Positions 53,079 through 61,802 of a stretch of 64,000 nucleotides of DNA are shown one piece after another; positions within the stretch are counted from its first letter, which is position 1; each line of letters opens with the position of its first letter. The stretch lies in contig NZ_MUNW01000054.1 of assembly GCF_002002725.1 (NCBI RefSeq), positions 62,001-126,000 on the forward strand, given 5' to 3'. A model generated the notes under the pieces. That model was not told where the DNA came from. It made no database searches and saw only the letters and a program-made list of their open reading frames with translations. The stretch is from Sinorhizobium sp. A49. GTDB lineage: Bacteria; Pseudomonadota; Alphaproteobacteria; Rhizobiales; Rhizobiaceae. The position numbers and the translations under genes are program-made.

Positions 53079-54659
53079 CTAGCGGCTCAGTTCGTGGACG
53101 AAGGTCACATGGCCATAGGCGGGGTTGTCGGCGTAGTTCTTGATATCGGCGCGGATAATGTGGACGTTTGGCTTGTCGACGACAAACACCGCCGCCGCCT
53201 CGTCGATCAGGATGCGCTGCGCCTTCTTGAACGACACCTCCGCAGCATGCCTGTCGATTGCCGAAAGCGTGTTCGCCTCGTCAATCAGCTTGTCGAAATC
53301 CGGATTGGCGTAATAGCCGAGGTTGAAATTCGGCGCGGTTTCGGAATGGAAGAGATTGAACAGGTAATCGTAAGGCGTAACGAATGTCGGCCACCAGTAC
53401 ATCAGGAAGATATCCTGACCTGCGGCGGGATCGGCCTTGGCCAGTTGCCACTGCGCCTCCCAGGCCATCGGCTGCAGTGTCAGCGTAATGCCCAACTGCT
53501 CGAGGTTGGCTTTCCAGAGTTCGCCGGCCAGCGCCTCAAGCGCGTCGCCCGTCGCGTAGGTGAGCGTCAGTTCCAGCCCGCCTTCGGCAATGCCCGCCTC
53601 GGCCAGCAGCGCCCGTGCCTTGTCGAGGTCCGTTGCAGGGATCGGGGCCTCCGCATCGTGTCCCCAGATACCTGGCGGAATGATACCCCTGGCGCGCGCA
53701 CCAAGGCCGGCGGTTCCGGCAGAGATGACATCGTCATAGGGAAAGGCGATCGAGAGTGCCTGGCGCACCTTGGCGTTGTCGAGCGGCGCACGGCGCGTGT
53801 TGTACATGCCGACGAGCGTTTCGAAGGACGGGTTTGATACAACCTTCAGTTCCGGATGTTCTTTCAGGCTTTCGAGATTGTCGTAGGGGATGCCGAAGGT
53901 CCAGTCGGCCTCGCCGCTTTCGAGCTTACTCTGCGCCAGCACCACGTCTTCGATGATCTCGAAGACCACCTTGTCGAAGGCACCCTCGGACCAACCGCCC
54001 CAATAGCTCTCGCTCCGGGTGAGGATCGCGCGCTGGCCGGGCTCGTAGGATTCGATCCTGTAGGGGCCGGTGCCGGCGCTGTTGCCGGCATTGAACCAGG
54101 CATTGTCCTTGTCGGTTGAGGCGGGGCTGTAGATCCACGCGGCAAATCCGGCAGCTGCGGTGATATCCATCGGCTGCGCCGTCTTGAGGCGCATGATCAC
54201 GGTTGCTGCATCCGGCGTCTCGATCGTCTCGACGGGCGCCCAGATGAAGGAAGCGCCGCCGCCGATCTTCTTGGTCCGTTCGATCGAGGCTTTTACCGCC
54301 TGTGACGTCAGATCCGCACCGTCGTGAAACTTGACGCCTGGACGCAGGCGGAAGGTCCATGTCAGGCCATCCGGCGAGGCCTGCCAGCTTTCGGCCAGCA
54401 ACGGCTCCACCTTGGCCTCAGCACCGTCGCGCGCCGGAATGTAGCGCGTCAGCGTCTCATAGGTGTTGGCAAGCACAGCACCGTCGTTTGAAAACGAGGT
54501 GGCAGGATCGAGATCGGGAAACCCCGCGGGATAGGCGAGCGTGAAGATGGACGTGCCGTCGGCGGCGATCGCCGGGCGTCCGCGCAAGACGGGCATTCCG
54601 GCACCCAGGGCAAGGGCAGCAAAACCGGCAGTTTTCAGCAGATCGCGACGCTTCATCAC
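53079..54659 (-). CDS. ABC substrate-binding protein, family 5 (peptide/nickel type)
   Basis: A 526-residue periplasmic protein. The N-terminus M-M-K-R-R-D-L-L-K-T-A-G-F-A-A-L-A is a twin-arginine signal with cleavage near A-I-A-A-D. SBP_bac_5 features follow: P-L-L-A-E-S-W-Q-A-S-P-D-G-L-T-W-T-F-R-L-R-P-G-V-K-F-H-D-G and R-Q-A-L-S-I-A-F-P-Y-D-D-V. The cargo is not evident; the hydantoinase-like and DUF917 genes directly upstream suggest a cyclic amide or peptide-like compound rather than ordinary peptides. Its start overlaps the DUF917 stop as ATGA. Confidence 0.9.
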   Translation of the reverse strand: MMKRRDLLKTAGFAALALGAGMPVLRGRPAIAADGTSIFTLAYPAGFPDLDPATSFSNDGAVLANTYETLTRYIPARDGAEAKVEPLLAESWQASPDGLTWTFRLRPGVKFHDGADLTSQAVKASIERTKKIGGGASFIWAPVETIETPDAATVIMRLKTAQPMDITAAAGFAAWIYSPASTDKDNAWFNAGNSAGTGPYRIESYEPGQRAILTRSESYWGGWSEGAFDKVVFEIIEDVVLAQSKLESGEADWTFGIPYDNLESLKEHPELKVVSNPSFETLVGMYNTRRAPLDNAKVRQALSIAFPYDDVISAGTAGLGARARGIIPPGIWGHDAEAPIPATDLDKARALLAEAGIAEGGLELTLTYATGDALEALAGELWKANLEQLGITLTLQPMAWEAQWQLAKADPAAGQDIFLMYWWPTFVTPYDYLFNLFHSETAPNFNLGYYANPDFDKLIDEANTLSAIDRHAAEVSFKKAQRILIDEAAAVFVVDKPNVHIIRADIKNYADNPAYGHVTFVHELSR

Positions 54660-55819
54660 AGTGCTCCCACAGGAGCCGAAAGGATTTCGCGCTCCATCTG
54701 TTTGTCGTTGACATAGGCATGCACGGGCTCAACCGCGTTCGGCTCACCCAACGGCTCGAAATCGAATCCGTAGCCGAAGGCGCGTGGCCCAACGGATGCA
54801 AGCGCCCGCTCGGTCCGCAACAGGGCCGGCGACGGGATCGCGATGACGCTGACCCGCAAGCCGTAACGCTGCTCCTCCGTGGCGATCGGCCGCCCCGTTT
54901 CGCTGTCGACCATACAGATCAGGTCGGGGACCATTGCCAAGGTGCGGCCGTCTTCGCGCGCAACCAGATATTCGTTCTGGATATCGACTTCGACCGAGCG
55001 GCCCGAGAACGCGCCGAGCCCGGCGATCGTCATCCGCCCGCGTACGAAGCCCCCCTCGATCTTGCGACCGATATCGATGACCTTGCCCTGCAGCAGCAGC
55101 GTTCCGCCCTCCAGCTTCAGCACCGCAGCCACCGGATCCGTCTTGGCGGCACGTGCGGCAAGCACAGCGTCACCAAGCCGCCAGGCCTGGCTTACCGTGT
55201 GGGGAACGCCGAACCGGCGCACGAAATCGCCGCTCATCGGCGCCGTGCACATATGCGCCGTGCACCCCATCGCAATCGTTCCGGCGCGCATCAGCTTTTC
55301 CAGCATTTCCGGGCTGGTCGCCTGCGTGACGACAAGCACATTTCCGGACGCATCGGCCAGCGCAGAAGGTGCGGAGGGATGACCGTTGATGAAGAATGTC
55401 GTCATCTGCACTTCGGGAAAGGCGCGCCCCATGCCATCGGCATCGACGACCGGAATATCGAGTTTTGCCGCTGTCATCATCGGCGAGATGCCATTGGCGC
55501 CGCCGATCTCATCGGCGATGACGGCGTCGATCCGGCGTCCGATCAAGGCTTCGACCGAGCGCAGCACCCGCATGCCTTCGTCGCCCTCGTCCATCTTTTC
55601 GATGCCGACGGTCGGCGCACCGATACCGCCGAGCGCCAGGACCATGGAATCCGGTGCCAGATCGACGGGGCGGATCACCCTGATCCGGCGTCCCTGCCGG
55701 AGCTGTTCCTTGGCCATCAGCGCGCCGAGATAGGGGCTGCCGCCGCCGCCTGTTCCGAGGATGCCGGCGCCAAGCGCGATCCGGTCGATATCGGTTTCCT
55801 GCAAGTTCCAGAACTTCAT
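54656..55819 (-). CDS. DUF917 family protein (S-methyl-thiohydantoin desulfurase-like)
   Basis: A 387-residue protein. The start I-A-L-G-A-G-I-L-G-T-G-G-G-G-S-P-Y-L-G and the segments I-D-A-V-I-A-D-E-I-G-G-A-N-G, P-V-V-D-A-D-G-M-G-R-A-F-P-E and G-R-M-T-I-A-G-L-G-A are typical of DUF917. Members are encoded next to HyuA-type hydantoinase/oxoprolinase proteins, and one branch is annotated as an S-methyl-thiohydantoin desulfurase domain. Here it overlaps the hyuA-like gene and the binding-protein gene, each by four bases, so it works in the same pathway. Confidence 0.87.
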   Translation of the reverse strand: MKFWNLQETDIDRIALGAGILGTGGGGSPYLGALMAKEQLRQGRRIRVIRPVDLAPDSMVLALGGIGAPTVGIEKMDEGDEGMRVLRSVEALIGRRIDAVIADEIGGANGISPMMTAAKLDIPVVDADGMGRAFPEVQMTTFFINGHPSAPSALADASGNVLVVTQATSPEMLEKLMRAGTIAMGCTAHMCTAPMSGDFVRRFGVPHTVSQAWRLGDAVLAARAAKTDPVAAVLKLEGGTLLLQGKVIDIGRKIEGGFVRGRMTIAGLGAFSGRSVEVDIQNEYLVAREDGRTLAMVPDLICMVDSETGRPIATEEQRYGLRVSVIAIPSPALLRTERALASVGPRAFGYGFDFEPLGEPNAVEPVHAYVNDKQMEREILSAPVGAL

Positions 55820-57363
55820 GGGTTGAGATCCCCCACCACCTTGGCCGCGATCCGCATGGCATTGCCGGGCAGATAGGAGAGCGGCGTTTCGTCTATTTCG
55901 GCGAGCGTCACTGTGTGTTCGGCCGCCCCCGCCTCGACCGCGCGTCGGCGCGCCTCGGCGATAACGCCATCGAGCGCCGCCTGTCGCGACTGGCCGTCGA
56001 GCGATACGATGTTGTCGACTTCCCCTGAGACCTGGGCGATCGCGGCACCGATGGCGTTGGCCGAACCGAAGTGGTCAGGCCGCAGCGAGACGCTCGTTCC
56101 CTCCAGGAGGCCGTCGATCAGCACCGAGCCGCCGCCGACAAGGATTGCCGGGATCGGCTCCGGCCCCGGCTTCATCTGATCGACCACGGCCTCGACATCG
56201 CTTTTCATCTTGGCGAGCGCAGCGGTCACCATCGAGTCATCGAGATGCTTCAGCCGCGTCCTGTCGCCGAGGTCGACGAGGCCAGCGGAAACGGCAATAT
56301 CGGTCGCCGTCAATGTATCGCCGCCGTAACAGAGCGCCTTTTCCGGCAGGCGGAAGCCTACAGATTCCGGCCCGATACAGACCCCGTCGCGAACGATGCT
56401 GCCGCCGCCAAGGCCGAACGAAAACACGTCTGGCACCCGGAAATTCGTGGGCACGCTGGCAATCGAAGCGCCTTCGCCGCGGCTGCGCGGGAACCCGCCG
56501 ATCAGCATGCCGATGTCTGTCGTCGTGCCGCCGATGTCGATGACGACCGCATCCTTCAGACCGGTGAGAAAGGCCGCACCGCGCATGGAATTGGTCGGCC
56601 CGGACGCAATGGTGAAGACCGGAAAGCGTTCGGCATAGTCTGCCGACATCAACGTCCCATCGTTCTGGGTCAGGTAAAGCGGGCAGGAGAGGCCGAGTTC
56701 GCCAAAGGCGCTGCGGAATGCCGCAATGGTCTCGTGCCCGATGCGGTGGAGGCTGGCATTGAGGATGGTCGCGCTCTCGCGCTGCAAGAGTCCGGTTCGG
56801 CCAATGCGATGCGACAGGCTGATCGATGCCCCCGGAAGTTCCTCCGCAACGATCGCGGCTGCCTGCTGCTCCATGCGGGGATCGACCAGTGCAAACACCG
56901 AGCAAATGGCAATTGCGCTGATGCCGCGGTTTCGCCAGTCGCCGCAGGCCTGCCGGATCGCATCCGCGTCGAGCGACGCGATCGCTGAGCCGTCATAGTT
57001 TACACCGCCCCCGACAAGTGCTGCGCCGCCGTCGACGACGCGCTTGAGATCTTCAGGCCAGTCGATCATTGGCGGCAGGGCTCGCGTCGAAGATCCACAG
57101 AGCCTCAGCACGCCGGTGCGCTGCAGGCGGCGGCGCTCGACCAGGGCGTTGAGAAAATGCGTCGTACCGATCATCACGGCACCAACCTTATCGCCGTCGA
57201 TGCGGGCGGCATTAAGCACCGAGCGAATCGCGCCCGAGACGCCATCCGTGACGTTCTCGGTCGTTGCCGTCTTGATTGTCGCGAGAACGTCGTTACCTCG
57301 CAGCAACGCCGCGTCTGTGTTCGTTCCGCCGACGTCTACGCCAATACGCAACCGCTCGATCAT
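55816..57363 (-). CDS. Hydantoinase/oxoprolinase family protein (HyuA-like)
   Basis: A 515-residue ASKHA-fold protein. Phosphate-binding loops are visible as I-G-V-D-V-G-G-T-N-T-D-A-A-L (about 7-20) and V-V-I-D-I-G-G-T-T-T-D-I-G (about 275), with S-F-G-L-G-G-G-S-I-V (about 318) and A-I-L-V-G-G-G-S-V-L near the end. It corresponds to the ATP-dependent subunit (Hydantoinase_A plus N-terminal region); no HyuB subunit is encoded here, DUF917 taking its place as in many such operons. Expected to open a cyclic imide or amide using ATP. Start overlaps the Lrp gene stop (ATGA). Confidence 0.9.
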   Translation of the reverse strand: MIERLRIGVDVGGTNTDAALLRGNDVLATIKTATTENVTDGVSGAIRSVLNAARIDGDKVGAVMIGTTHFLNALVERRRLQRTGVLRLCGSSTRALPPMIDWPEDLKRVVDGGAALVGGGVNYDGSAIASLDADAIRQACGDWRNRGISAIAICSVFALVDPRMEQQAAAIVAEELPGASISLSHRIGRTGLLQRESATILNASLHRIGHETIAAFRSAFGELGLSCPLYLTQNDGTLMSADYAERFPVFTIASGPTNSMRGAAFLTGLKDAVVIDIGGTTTDIGMLIGGFPRSRGEGASIASVPTNFRVPDVFSFGLGGGSIVRDGVCIGPESVGFRLPEKALCYGGDTLTATDIAVSAGLVDLGDRTRLKHLDDSMVTAALAKMKSDVEAVVDQMKPGPEPIPAILVGGGSVLIDGLLEGTSVSLRPDHFGSANAIGAAIAQVSGEVDNIVSLDGQSRQAALDGVIAEARRRAVEAGAAEHTVTLAEIDETPLSYLPGNAMRIAAKVVGDLNP

Positions 57364-57881
57364 TTCGTCCTCCTGGCGCGGCGCGCCCCGCCATTCGGCT
57401 GCGGCTCACGCTGGCTGAGTGCCGTCGTGCGGGTGCCGTAGATCTTGTACATCCGCAGGATCATGTTGGTGACGACCCGGTGCACACCTGGGATCTTGCC
57501 GACGGTCCCCTCGGTGAATTCGAAGAGTTCGGCGTTGGTGTCGAAAAAGACAGATGCCGCCAGCGTGTAACGCCCGGTGATCGCCGCGAGATATCCGACT
57601 TCATCATATTCGCCGAGTTCGGCGGCAACCTCATCGGCCTTGCCGGGCTCGACCTCGATCAACAATTCCGCCTGGACGTCGCGGCCGATGGCTGTCGGGT
57701 CGGGGATGGCACCGATAACGATGTGCCGATTCTGCAGGAGCGCGGCGATGCGGTTACGTACCGTGCGCTCGGAAACATTGCCGATACGTCCGGCAATTTC
57801 CGAAGCGGAAAGGCGCCCATCCTCTGTCAACATGGAAATGACCGTTCGGTCGAGCTCGTCCAGATCGTCTCGGTTCGTCAC
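57360..57881 (-). CDS. Lrp/AsnC-family transcriptional regulator
   Basis: A 173-residue regulator starting at GTG 57881, seven bases after GAGGAG. The N-terminal HTH is L-D-R-T-V-I-S-M-L-T-E-D-G-R-L-S-A-S-E-I-A (about 10-30) with recognition helix S-E-R-T-V-R-N-R-I-A-A-L. The RAM/AsnC ligand domain follows (V-Q-A-E-L-L-I-E-V, then Y-D-E-V-G-Y-L-A-A-I-T-G-R-Y-T-L). The end is basic. It is the first gene of the operon with the HyuA-like, DUF917 and ABC genes, overlapping hyuA by four bases, and probably controls the operon through the three phased boxes upstream (57919-57990). Confidence 0.88.
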   Translation of the reverse strand: MTNRDDLDELDRTVISMLTEDGRLSASEIAGRIGNVSERTVRNRIAALLQNRHIVIGAIPDPTAIGRDVQAELLIEVEPGKADEVAAELGEYDEVGYLAAITGRYTLAASVFFDTNAELFEFTEGTVGKIPGVHRVVTNMILRMYKIYGTRTTALSQREPQPNGGARRARRTK

Positions 57882-57918
57882 GAGATGCTCCTCAGGTTTA
57901 TCTGACGGATATCTTATT

Positions 57919-57990
57919 TGCCGAACCGGAATTGAGTCAACAGAATTATTCCGAATCGGAAGAATTTTCGCCCCTGATGCCGTTTCGGAA
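57919..57990. promoter_or_regulatory. Three phased 13-bp boxes (Lrp operator array candidate)
   Basis: TGCCGAACCGGAA (57919-57931), TTCCGAATCGGAA (57949-57961) and TGCCGTTTCGGAA (57978-57990) share the pattern T-K-CCG-N2-Y-CGGAA. Starts are 30 and 29 bp apart, close to three helical turns, putting them on one face of the DNA 38 bases upstream of the Lrp-type gene. Lrp octamers wrap DNA over such repeated sites. Confidence 0.7.
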
Positions 57991-58511
57991 GCCCTGTGGT
58001 CGCCATGGCGGCAGCCGCTCCCTTCCCGAGCACGTCGGGGACGACGAAATATAGATAAAGGGACAGGTGGCTCTTCCTTGAGGGGATATGCGAAGAGCGT
58101 ATCGGCAGCGGCGAGAGCTGCTTCCTGTCGAGTGGTGCTCGTACGGGCACCGCCACCCATGTCTCTGAGATCCAAATAGAGGTGTGCGCAGCATTGCTTG
58201 TGCACGCGGACAACTTTGCTCAACTCGGACAATGCCGCTGGCGTGGTTTCGCGCGATCTGCTGCGCGGTCCGCTACACGCGTCACGCTAAGCGGTTCAGC
58301 ATAGCGGCGGCATCTGTCGGGAACCGGGGGCTCCGACTTCCAGAAAGCCGCTCCGCGTGATTGAGGGCGATCACCGGCCCCGTCCGGCGTCCATCGTGGC
58401 GGGTGATCGCGCGATATCGATGATATCGTCGCAGTTGCGGCCGGCACGTCGCGAACGCTGTTTCGGGCCAAGGGATGCGGCGACGGGCGCCGCATCCGTT
58501 CTCATGCGATG
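57991..58511. other. Intergenic region, no supported gene
   Basis: About 520 bases between the Lrp operator array and the end of the chloroperoxidase-like gene. Several open frames of 60-100 codons exist on both strands, but none has a ribosome site with recognisable content. TATCGATGATATCG (58424-58437) is an imperfect dyad without clear meaning. Confidence 0.4.
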
Positions 58512-59348
58512 TCAGGCCTGGATGAAGGTGAGCAGGTCGCTATTGAGGACATCGGCATTGATCGTCAGCATTCCGTGGCCGAAGCCTGGGTAGGTTTTCA
58601 GCGTACCGTTTTTCAGCAGCTTGATCGATTTGAGCGCAGCATCGGCGATCGGTACGATCTGGTCGTCGTCACCATGCAGGACCAGCGTCGGCACGCCGAT
58701 TGCCTTCAGGTCCTCCGTCTGATCGGTTTCCGAAAAAGCCTTGATGCCCTCGTAATGGGCTTTCGCGCTACCCATCATGCCCTGCCGCCACCAATTCTGG
58801 ATCACGCCTTCCTGCGCGGTCGCACCGTCGCGGTTGAAGCCGTAGAACGGACCGGCGGGCACGTCGCGGAAGAACTGCGCCCTGTTGGCAGCGAGCGCGG
58901 CGCGAAAGCCGTCGAAGACCTCGTTCGGCAGCCCTTCAGGGTTCGCTGCAGTCTTCAGCATCAGCGGCGGCACGGCGGAAACCAGCACTGCCTTGGCAAC
59001 ACGGCCCGACGGCTCACCGTGTTTGGCAACATAGCGGGCGACCTCGCCGCCGCCGGTCGAGTGGCCGATATGGACGACATTCTTCAGATCGAGTGCTTCG
59101 ACGACGGCAAAGGCATCCGCAGCGTAATGATCCATGTCATGTCCGTCGGAGACCTGCGTCGAGCGGCCGTGGCCGCGGCGGTCGTGCGCGACGACCCGGT
59201 ATCCCTTGGACAGGAAGAACAACATCTGCCCGTCCCAATCGTCGGCGCTGAGCGGCCAACCGTGATGGAACATGATTGGCTGGGCGTCCTTCGGACCCCA
59301 ATCCTTGTAGAAGATTTCGGTTCCGTCTGCGGTGGTAACAAAGCCCAT
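58512..59348 (-). CDS. Alpha/beta hydrolase, non-heme chloroperoxidase type
   Basis: A 278-residue alpha/beta hydrolase. The nucleophile is in G-H-S-T-G-G-G-E-V (about residue 98), the oxyanion strand is H-H-G-W-P-L-S-A-D-D-W, the acid in H-G-D-D-D-Q-I-V-P and the histidine in G-F-G-H-G-M-L. These match cofactor-free haloperoxidase/perhydrolase esterases such as Cpo. ATG 59348 is preferred over 59354 because AGGAG is eight bases before it, not two. No signal peptide. It stands alone with its own promoter region containing a TTGCAAC inverted repeat. The natural role is probably ester or lactone hydrolysis. Confidence 0.9.
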   Translation of the reverse strand: MGFVTTADGTEIFYKDWGPKDAQPIMFHHGWPLSADDWDGQMLFFLSKGYRVVAHDRRGHGRSTQVSDGHDMDHYAADAFAVVEALDLKNVVHIGHSTGGGEVARYVAKHGEPSGRVAKAVLVSAVPPLMLKTAANPEGLPNEVFDGFRAALAANRAQFFRDVPAGPFYGFNRDGATAQEGVIQNWWRQGMMGSAKAHYEGIKAFSETDQTEDLKAIGVPTLVLHGDDDQIVPIADAALKSIKLLKNGTLKTYPGFGHGMLTINADVLNSDLLTFIQA

Positions 59349-59443
59349 GTTCATTTCTCCTTTGAGTGCTTGAAGAGAGGTTGGTTTCGCGGCGTTGTGA
59401 GTGTCTGTGCAGAGATATTGGACCGAGAAGAGAATGCCGACAA

Positions 59444-59472
59444 TTGCAACAATGGTGTCGATTGAGTTGCAA
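59444..59472. promoter_or_regulatory. Inverted repeat TTGCAAC-N15-GTTGCAA
   Basis: Perfect 7-base arms at 59444-59450 and 59466-59472, 22 bp apart (two helical turns), about 95 bases upstream of the hydrolase gene. It looks like an operator for a dimeric regulator; none is encoded next to it. Confidence 0.5.
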
Positions 59473-59486
59473 GTTTCGCAATGAAA

Positions 59487-59504
59487 GGGCGCACGAGAAC
59501 GCCC
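59487..59504 (-). terminator. Terminator hairpin after the MFS gene
   Basis: On the minus strand GGGCG pairs with CGCCC around an 8-base loop and is followed by TTTCATT, nine bases past the stop of the MFS gene. Confidence 0.55.
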
Positions 59505-59512
59505 CCCATTGA

Positions 59513-61117
59513 TCACGCCGATACCTTACCCGGCCGATTGATCGTCAGGAAGTGCCGGACAACAGGCTTTTCCGTTCCTGAGTGATAGGCAAGCACCCTG
59601 CCCTGCAGATCGGCATCGGCCTGCGATACCCGCCTGTGCTGCCTCAGATGTTCCGCCCAGGACTCGACCATGAACCACTCGACCAGCTTTTCAGTGTCGG
59701 CCGAATCCTCGGTCACGCCCCACCCGTACGCGCCATCGCGGCGGCGCTCCTGCGACAAGTCATCGAGTGCATGCAGGAATGCGGCGCGGTGGTGTTTCTC
59801 GACATGGTACTCGATCAGGATCAGCACCGGGCCGCGGTCATGGGGGACGGGCTCTGCGACGAGTGGCTCCGGCCAATGGTTCGACGGGACGAGATCGGCA
59901 TCGCCAGCCGGCAATTTGATGCGATGCATGACCAGTCCGGCCACCAACAGTCCAGCCGCTCCGATCAGCAAGGTGCCGGAGACACCGGCAACCTCGCCGA
60001 TGGCGCCCCAGCCGAGGCTTCCTGCCGTCATCGCGCCGTTGAAAACGGTGAGATAGACGGCGAGCCCGCGCCCGCGCACCCAGTTCGGAAGGATTGCCTG
60101 AGCAGCGCCGTTGAGCGTTGTCAGAGCGGAGATCCAGGCAGCTCCGAGGAAGAGCAGGATGACGACCGCCAGCCATTGCGGCGGGGCCAGCGACAGCGCC
60201 GCCATGACCAGTGCGGTCACCAGGGCGGACCCGAGCAGCAGGCCGTCTGCGCCGAAATGCTGGCGCAGCTTCGGCATGACGAGCGCGCCGGCGATCGCAC
60301 CGGCACCGACCGAACCGAGCAGGATGCCGTAGAAGCTGGCGTCGCCGCCGAGCAACTGACGCGCAACCAGCGGCAGCAGCGCCCAAACCGCACTGGCGAA
60401 AGCAAAGAAGATTGCGGCCCGCAACAGCACGACATGCAACGGCCGGCTGGCGCGGGTGTAGCGCAACCCCGCCCGGAAGGCCCCGAAGAACCCTTCGGAA
60501 AGCGCATCATCCGCATTCTTGGCGCGCGGCCACCAGACCAGCGCCGCGATCACGAGGATGTAGCTCGCCACATCGGCGCCATAGGTAACGGCGGCACCGA
60601 AGGCTGCCAGCAACAGGCCGCCTGCCGCCGGACCGATCGAGCGCGCGATATTGATGCCCAGGGAATTCAGAGCAACGGCGCTTTTGACATCTTCGCGCGG
60701 CACGAGTTCTGGAACGATCGCCTGCCATGTCGGCCCCATCAGGGCAGCCCCGATGCCGCCCATGAACGTGAGGGCGATCAATGCGCTGACCGACAGCAGT
60801 CCCATATGCGAAAGCGTCATCAAGGTTATGCTGACGCAGGCAAGCAGAAGCTGGATGGCGATGAGAAACTTTCGCCGGTCGAGAATGTCGGAGAGGACGC
60901 CGGCGGGGATGGCGAGCAGGAAGATCGGCAGCGTACCGGCCGCCTGCACCATGGCGACGGCCGCCGGTGCTGCGGAGAGATCCGTCATCAGCCAGGAGCT
61001 GGCGACGTCGCGCATGAAGCTGCCGGTGTTGCCGAGAACAGTCGCTGCCCAGAGGACCGCGAAGACAGGTTGGCGCAGCGGAGCGAAGCTTCCGCCTGAT
61101 GATTTCGAGGCGCTCAT
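59513..61117 (-). CDS. MFS transporter with C-terminal antibiotic-monooxygenase-like domain (MFS_3/EntS type)
   Basis: A 534-residue protein from the ATG at 61117. Twelve helices in about residues 12-410 (A-V-L-W-A-A-T-V-L-G-N-T-G-S-F-M, then the loop G-V-L-S-D-I-L-D-R-R-K-F, the MFS motif A). After that comes a soluble domain of about 100 residues (V-L-I-L-I-E-Y-H-V-E-K-H-H-R-A-A-F, then V-E-W-F-M-V-E-S-W-A-E-H-L-R-Q-H) of ABM-like ferredoxin fold. This architecture is typical of the MFS_3 exporters related to EntS. Substrate unknown, probably a small siderophore- or drug-like molecule. It overlaps the DoxX gene by four bases (ATGA). Confidence 0.88.
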   Translation of the reverse strand: MSASKSSGGSFAPLRQPVFAVLWAATVLGNTGSFMRDVASSWLMTDLSAAPAAVAMVQAAGTLPIFLLAIPAGVLSDILDRRKFLIAIQLLLACVSITLMTLSHMGLLSVSALIALTFMGGIGAALMGPTWQAIVPELVPREDVKSAVALNSLGINIARSIGPAAGGLLLAAFGAAVTYGADVASYILVIAALVWWPRAKNADDALSEGFFGAFRAGLRYTRASRPLHVVLLRAAIFFAFASAVWALLPLVARQLLGGDASFYGILLGSVGAGAIAGALVMPKLRQHFGADGLLLGSALVTALVMAALSLAPPQWLAVVILLFLGAAWISALTTLNGAAQAILPNWVRGRGLAVYLTVFNGAMTAGSLGWGAIGEVAGVSGTLLIGAAGLLVAGLVMHRIKLPAGDADLVPSNHWPEPLVAEPVPHDRGPVLILIEYHVEKHHRAAFLHALDDLSQERRRDGAYGWGVTEDSADTEKLVEWFMVESWAEHLRQHRRVSQADADLQGRVLAYHSGTEKPVVRHFLTINRPGKVSA

Positions 61118-61557
61118 TTGCCGGCTCCCTTGGTGATGTCGATCGCTGCGACGAGAACGAAAGCGCCGGCGAGGCCCAGATGCTCGAAGAAGGCATTGGT
61201 CGCCATCATCCGCTCCATGCCCGGCGCGAGCTCCCAGAAGCGAAGGGCGATAAATGTCGCGAGAAGTGTGAAGACGGCGAGCGCCAGCGCTCCCAGCCAA
61301 CGCCGATAGCCTGAGAGAACCATGACCGAGGCGGTGAGTTCGAATGCGATGACGGCAACAGCAAACAGCGCTGCCGGACGAAGACCGAAGTGCTCCATTT
61401 CGGCGATTGCGCCGGTAAAATCGAAGATTTTGGTGAGCGGTCCCTGAATATAGGCCGCGCACAAGGCGAGAAGCGCGACGGTCCGCGTGATGCGTGACGC
61501 GGCAAGCCTTTCAAGAGGCCCGCCAGGGCGAATGATGGGAAATGAACGATCGGTCAT
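61114..61557 (-). CDS. DoxX-family membrane protein
   Basis: A 147-residue membrane protein with four helices (T-V-A-L-L-A-L-C-A-A-Y-I, A-A-L-F-A-V-A-V-I-A-F-E-L, G-A-L-A-L-A-V-F-T-L-L-A-T-F-I, L-A-G-A-F-V-L-V-A-A) and the DoxX marks Y-I-Q-G-P-L-T-K and F-F-E-H-L-G-L-A-G-A. ATG 61557 follows AGGAG by six bases. It is the first gene of a two-gene operon with the MFS exporter. DoxX proteins are linked to quinone-dependent redox and oxidative stress; the exact role is unknown. Confidence 0.85.
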   Translation of the reverse strand: MTDRSFPIIRPGGPLERLAASRITRTVALLALCAAYIQGPLTKIFDFTGAIAEMEHFGLRPAALFAVAVIAFELTASVMVLSGYRRWLGALALAVFTLLATFIALRFWELAPGMERMMATNAFFEHLGLAGAFVLVAAIDITKGAGK

Positions 61558-61750
61558 GTCTGCTCCTGCGATCTTCGCTGCTCGGCAGGAGCAGCGGTAT
61601 GTTCGTCTGATGGAGGCTATGTTGCCGGGGGTGGCCGCCCCGAACAATTGCACTAATCATTTCGATTTAATTGCGATTTCGGCAACAGTCACCAACGATG
61701 CAAGTGGGTCGAAGGCGATGTGCCAGACAGCGCCCGATAGGCAGGTGAGG

Positions 61751-61776
61751 ACGGGCAGCAGCAATCCGCTGCCCGT
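61751..61776 (-). terminator. Terminator hairpin after the YtcJ-type gene
   Basis: ACGGGCAGC (61751-61759) and GCTGCCCGT (61768-61776) form a perfect 9-bp stem around an 8-base loop, 27 bases past the stop of the YtcJ-type gene. Confidence 0.65.
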
Positions 61777-61802
61777 TCATCGCTTAGTGACAGCACAGGG
61801 CC

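Noticed and set aside
57776-57794. TTGCC...GGCAA inverted repeat
   Set aside because: Spacing is nine, not five, and it lies within the Lrp coding sequence, so it is not part of the dyad set described at 23619 and 33476.
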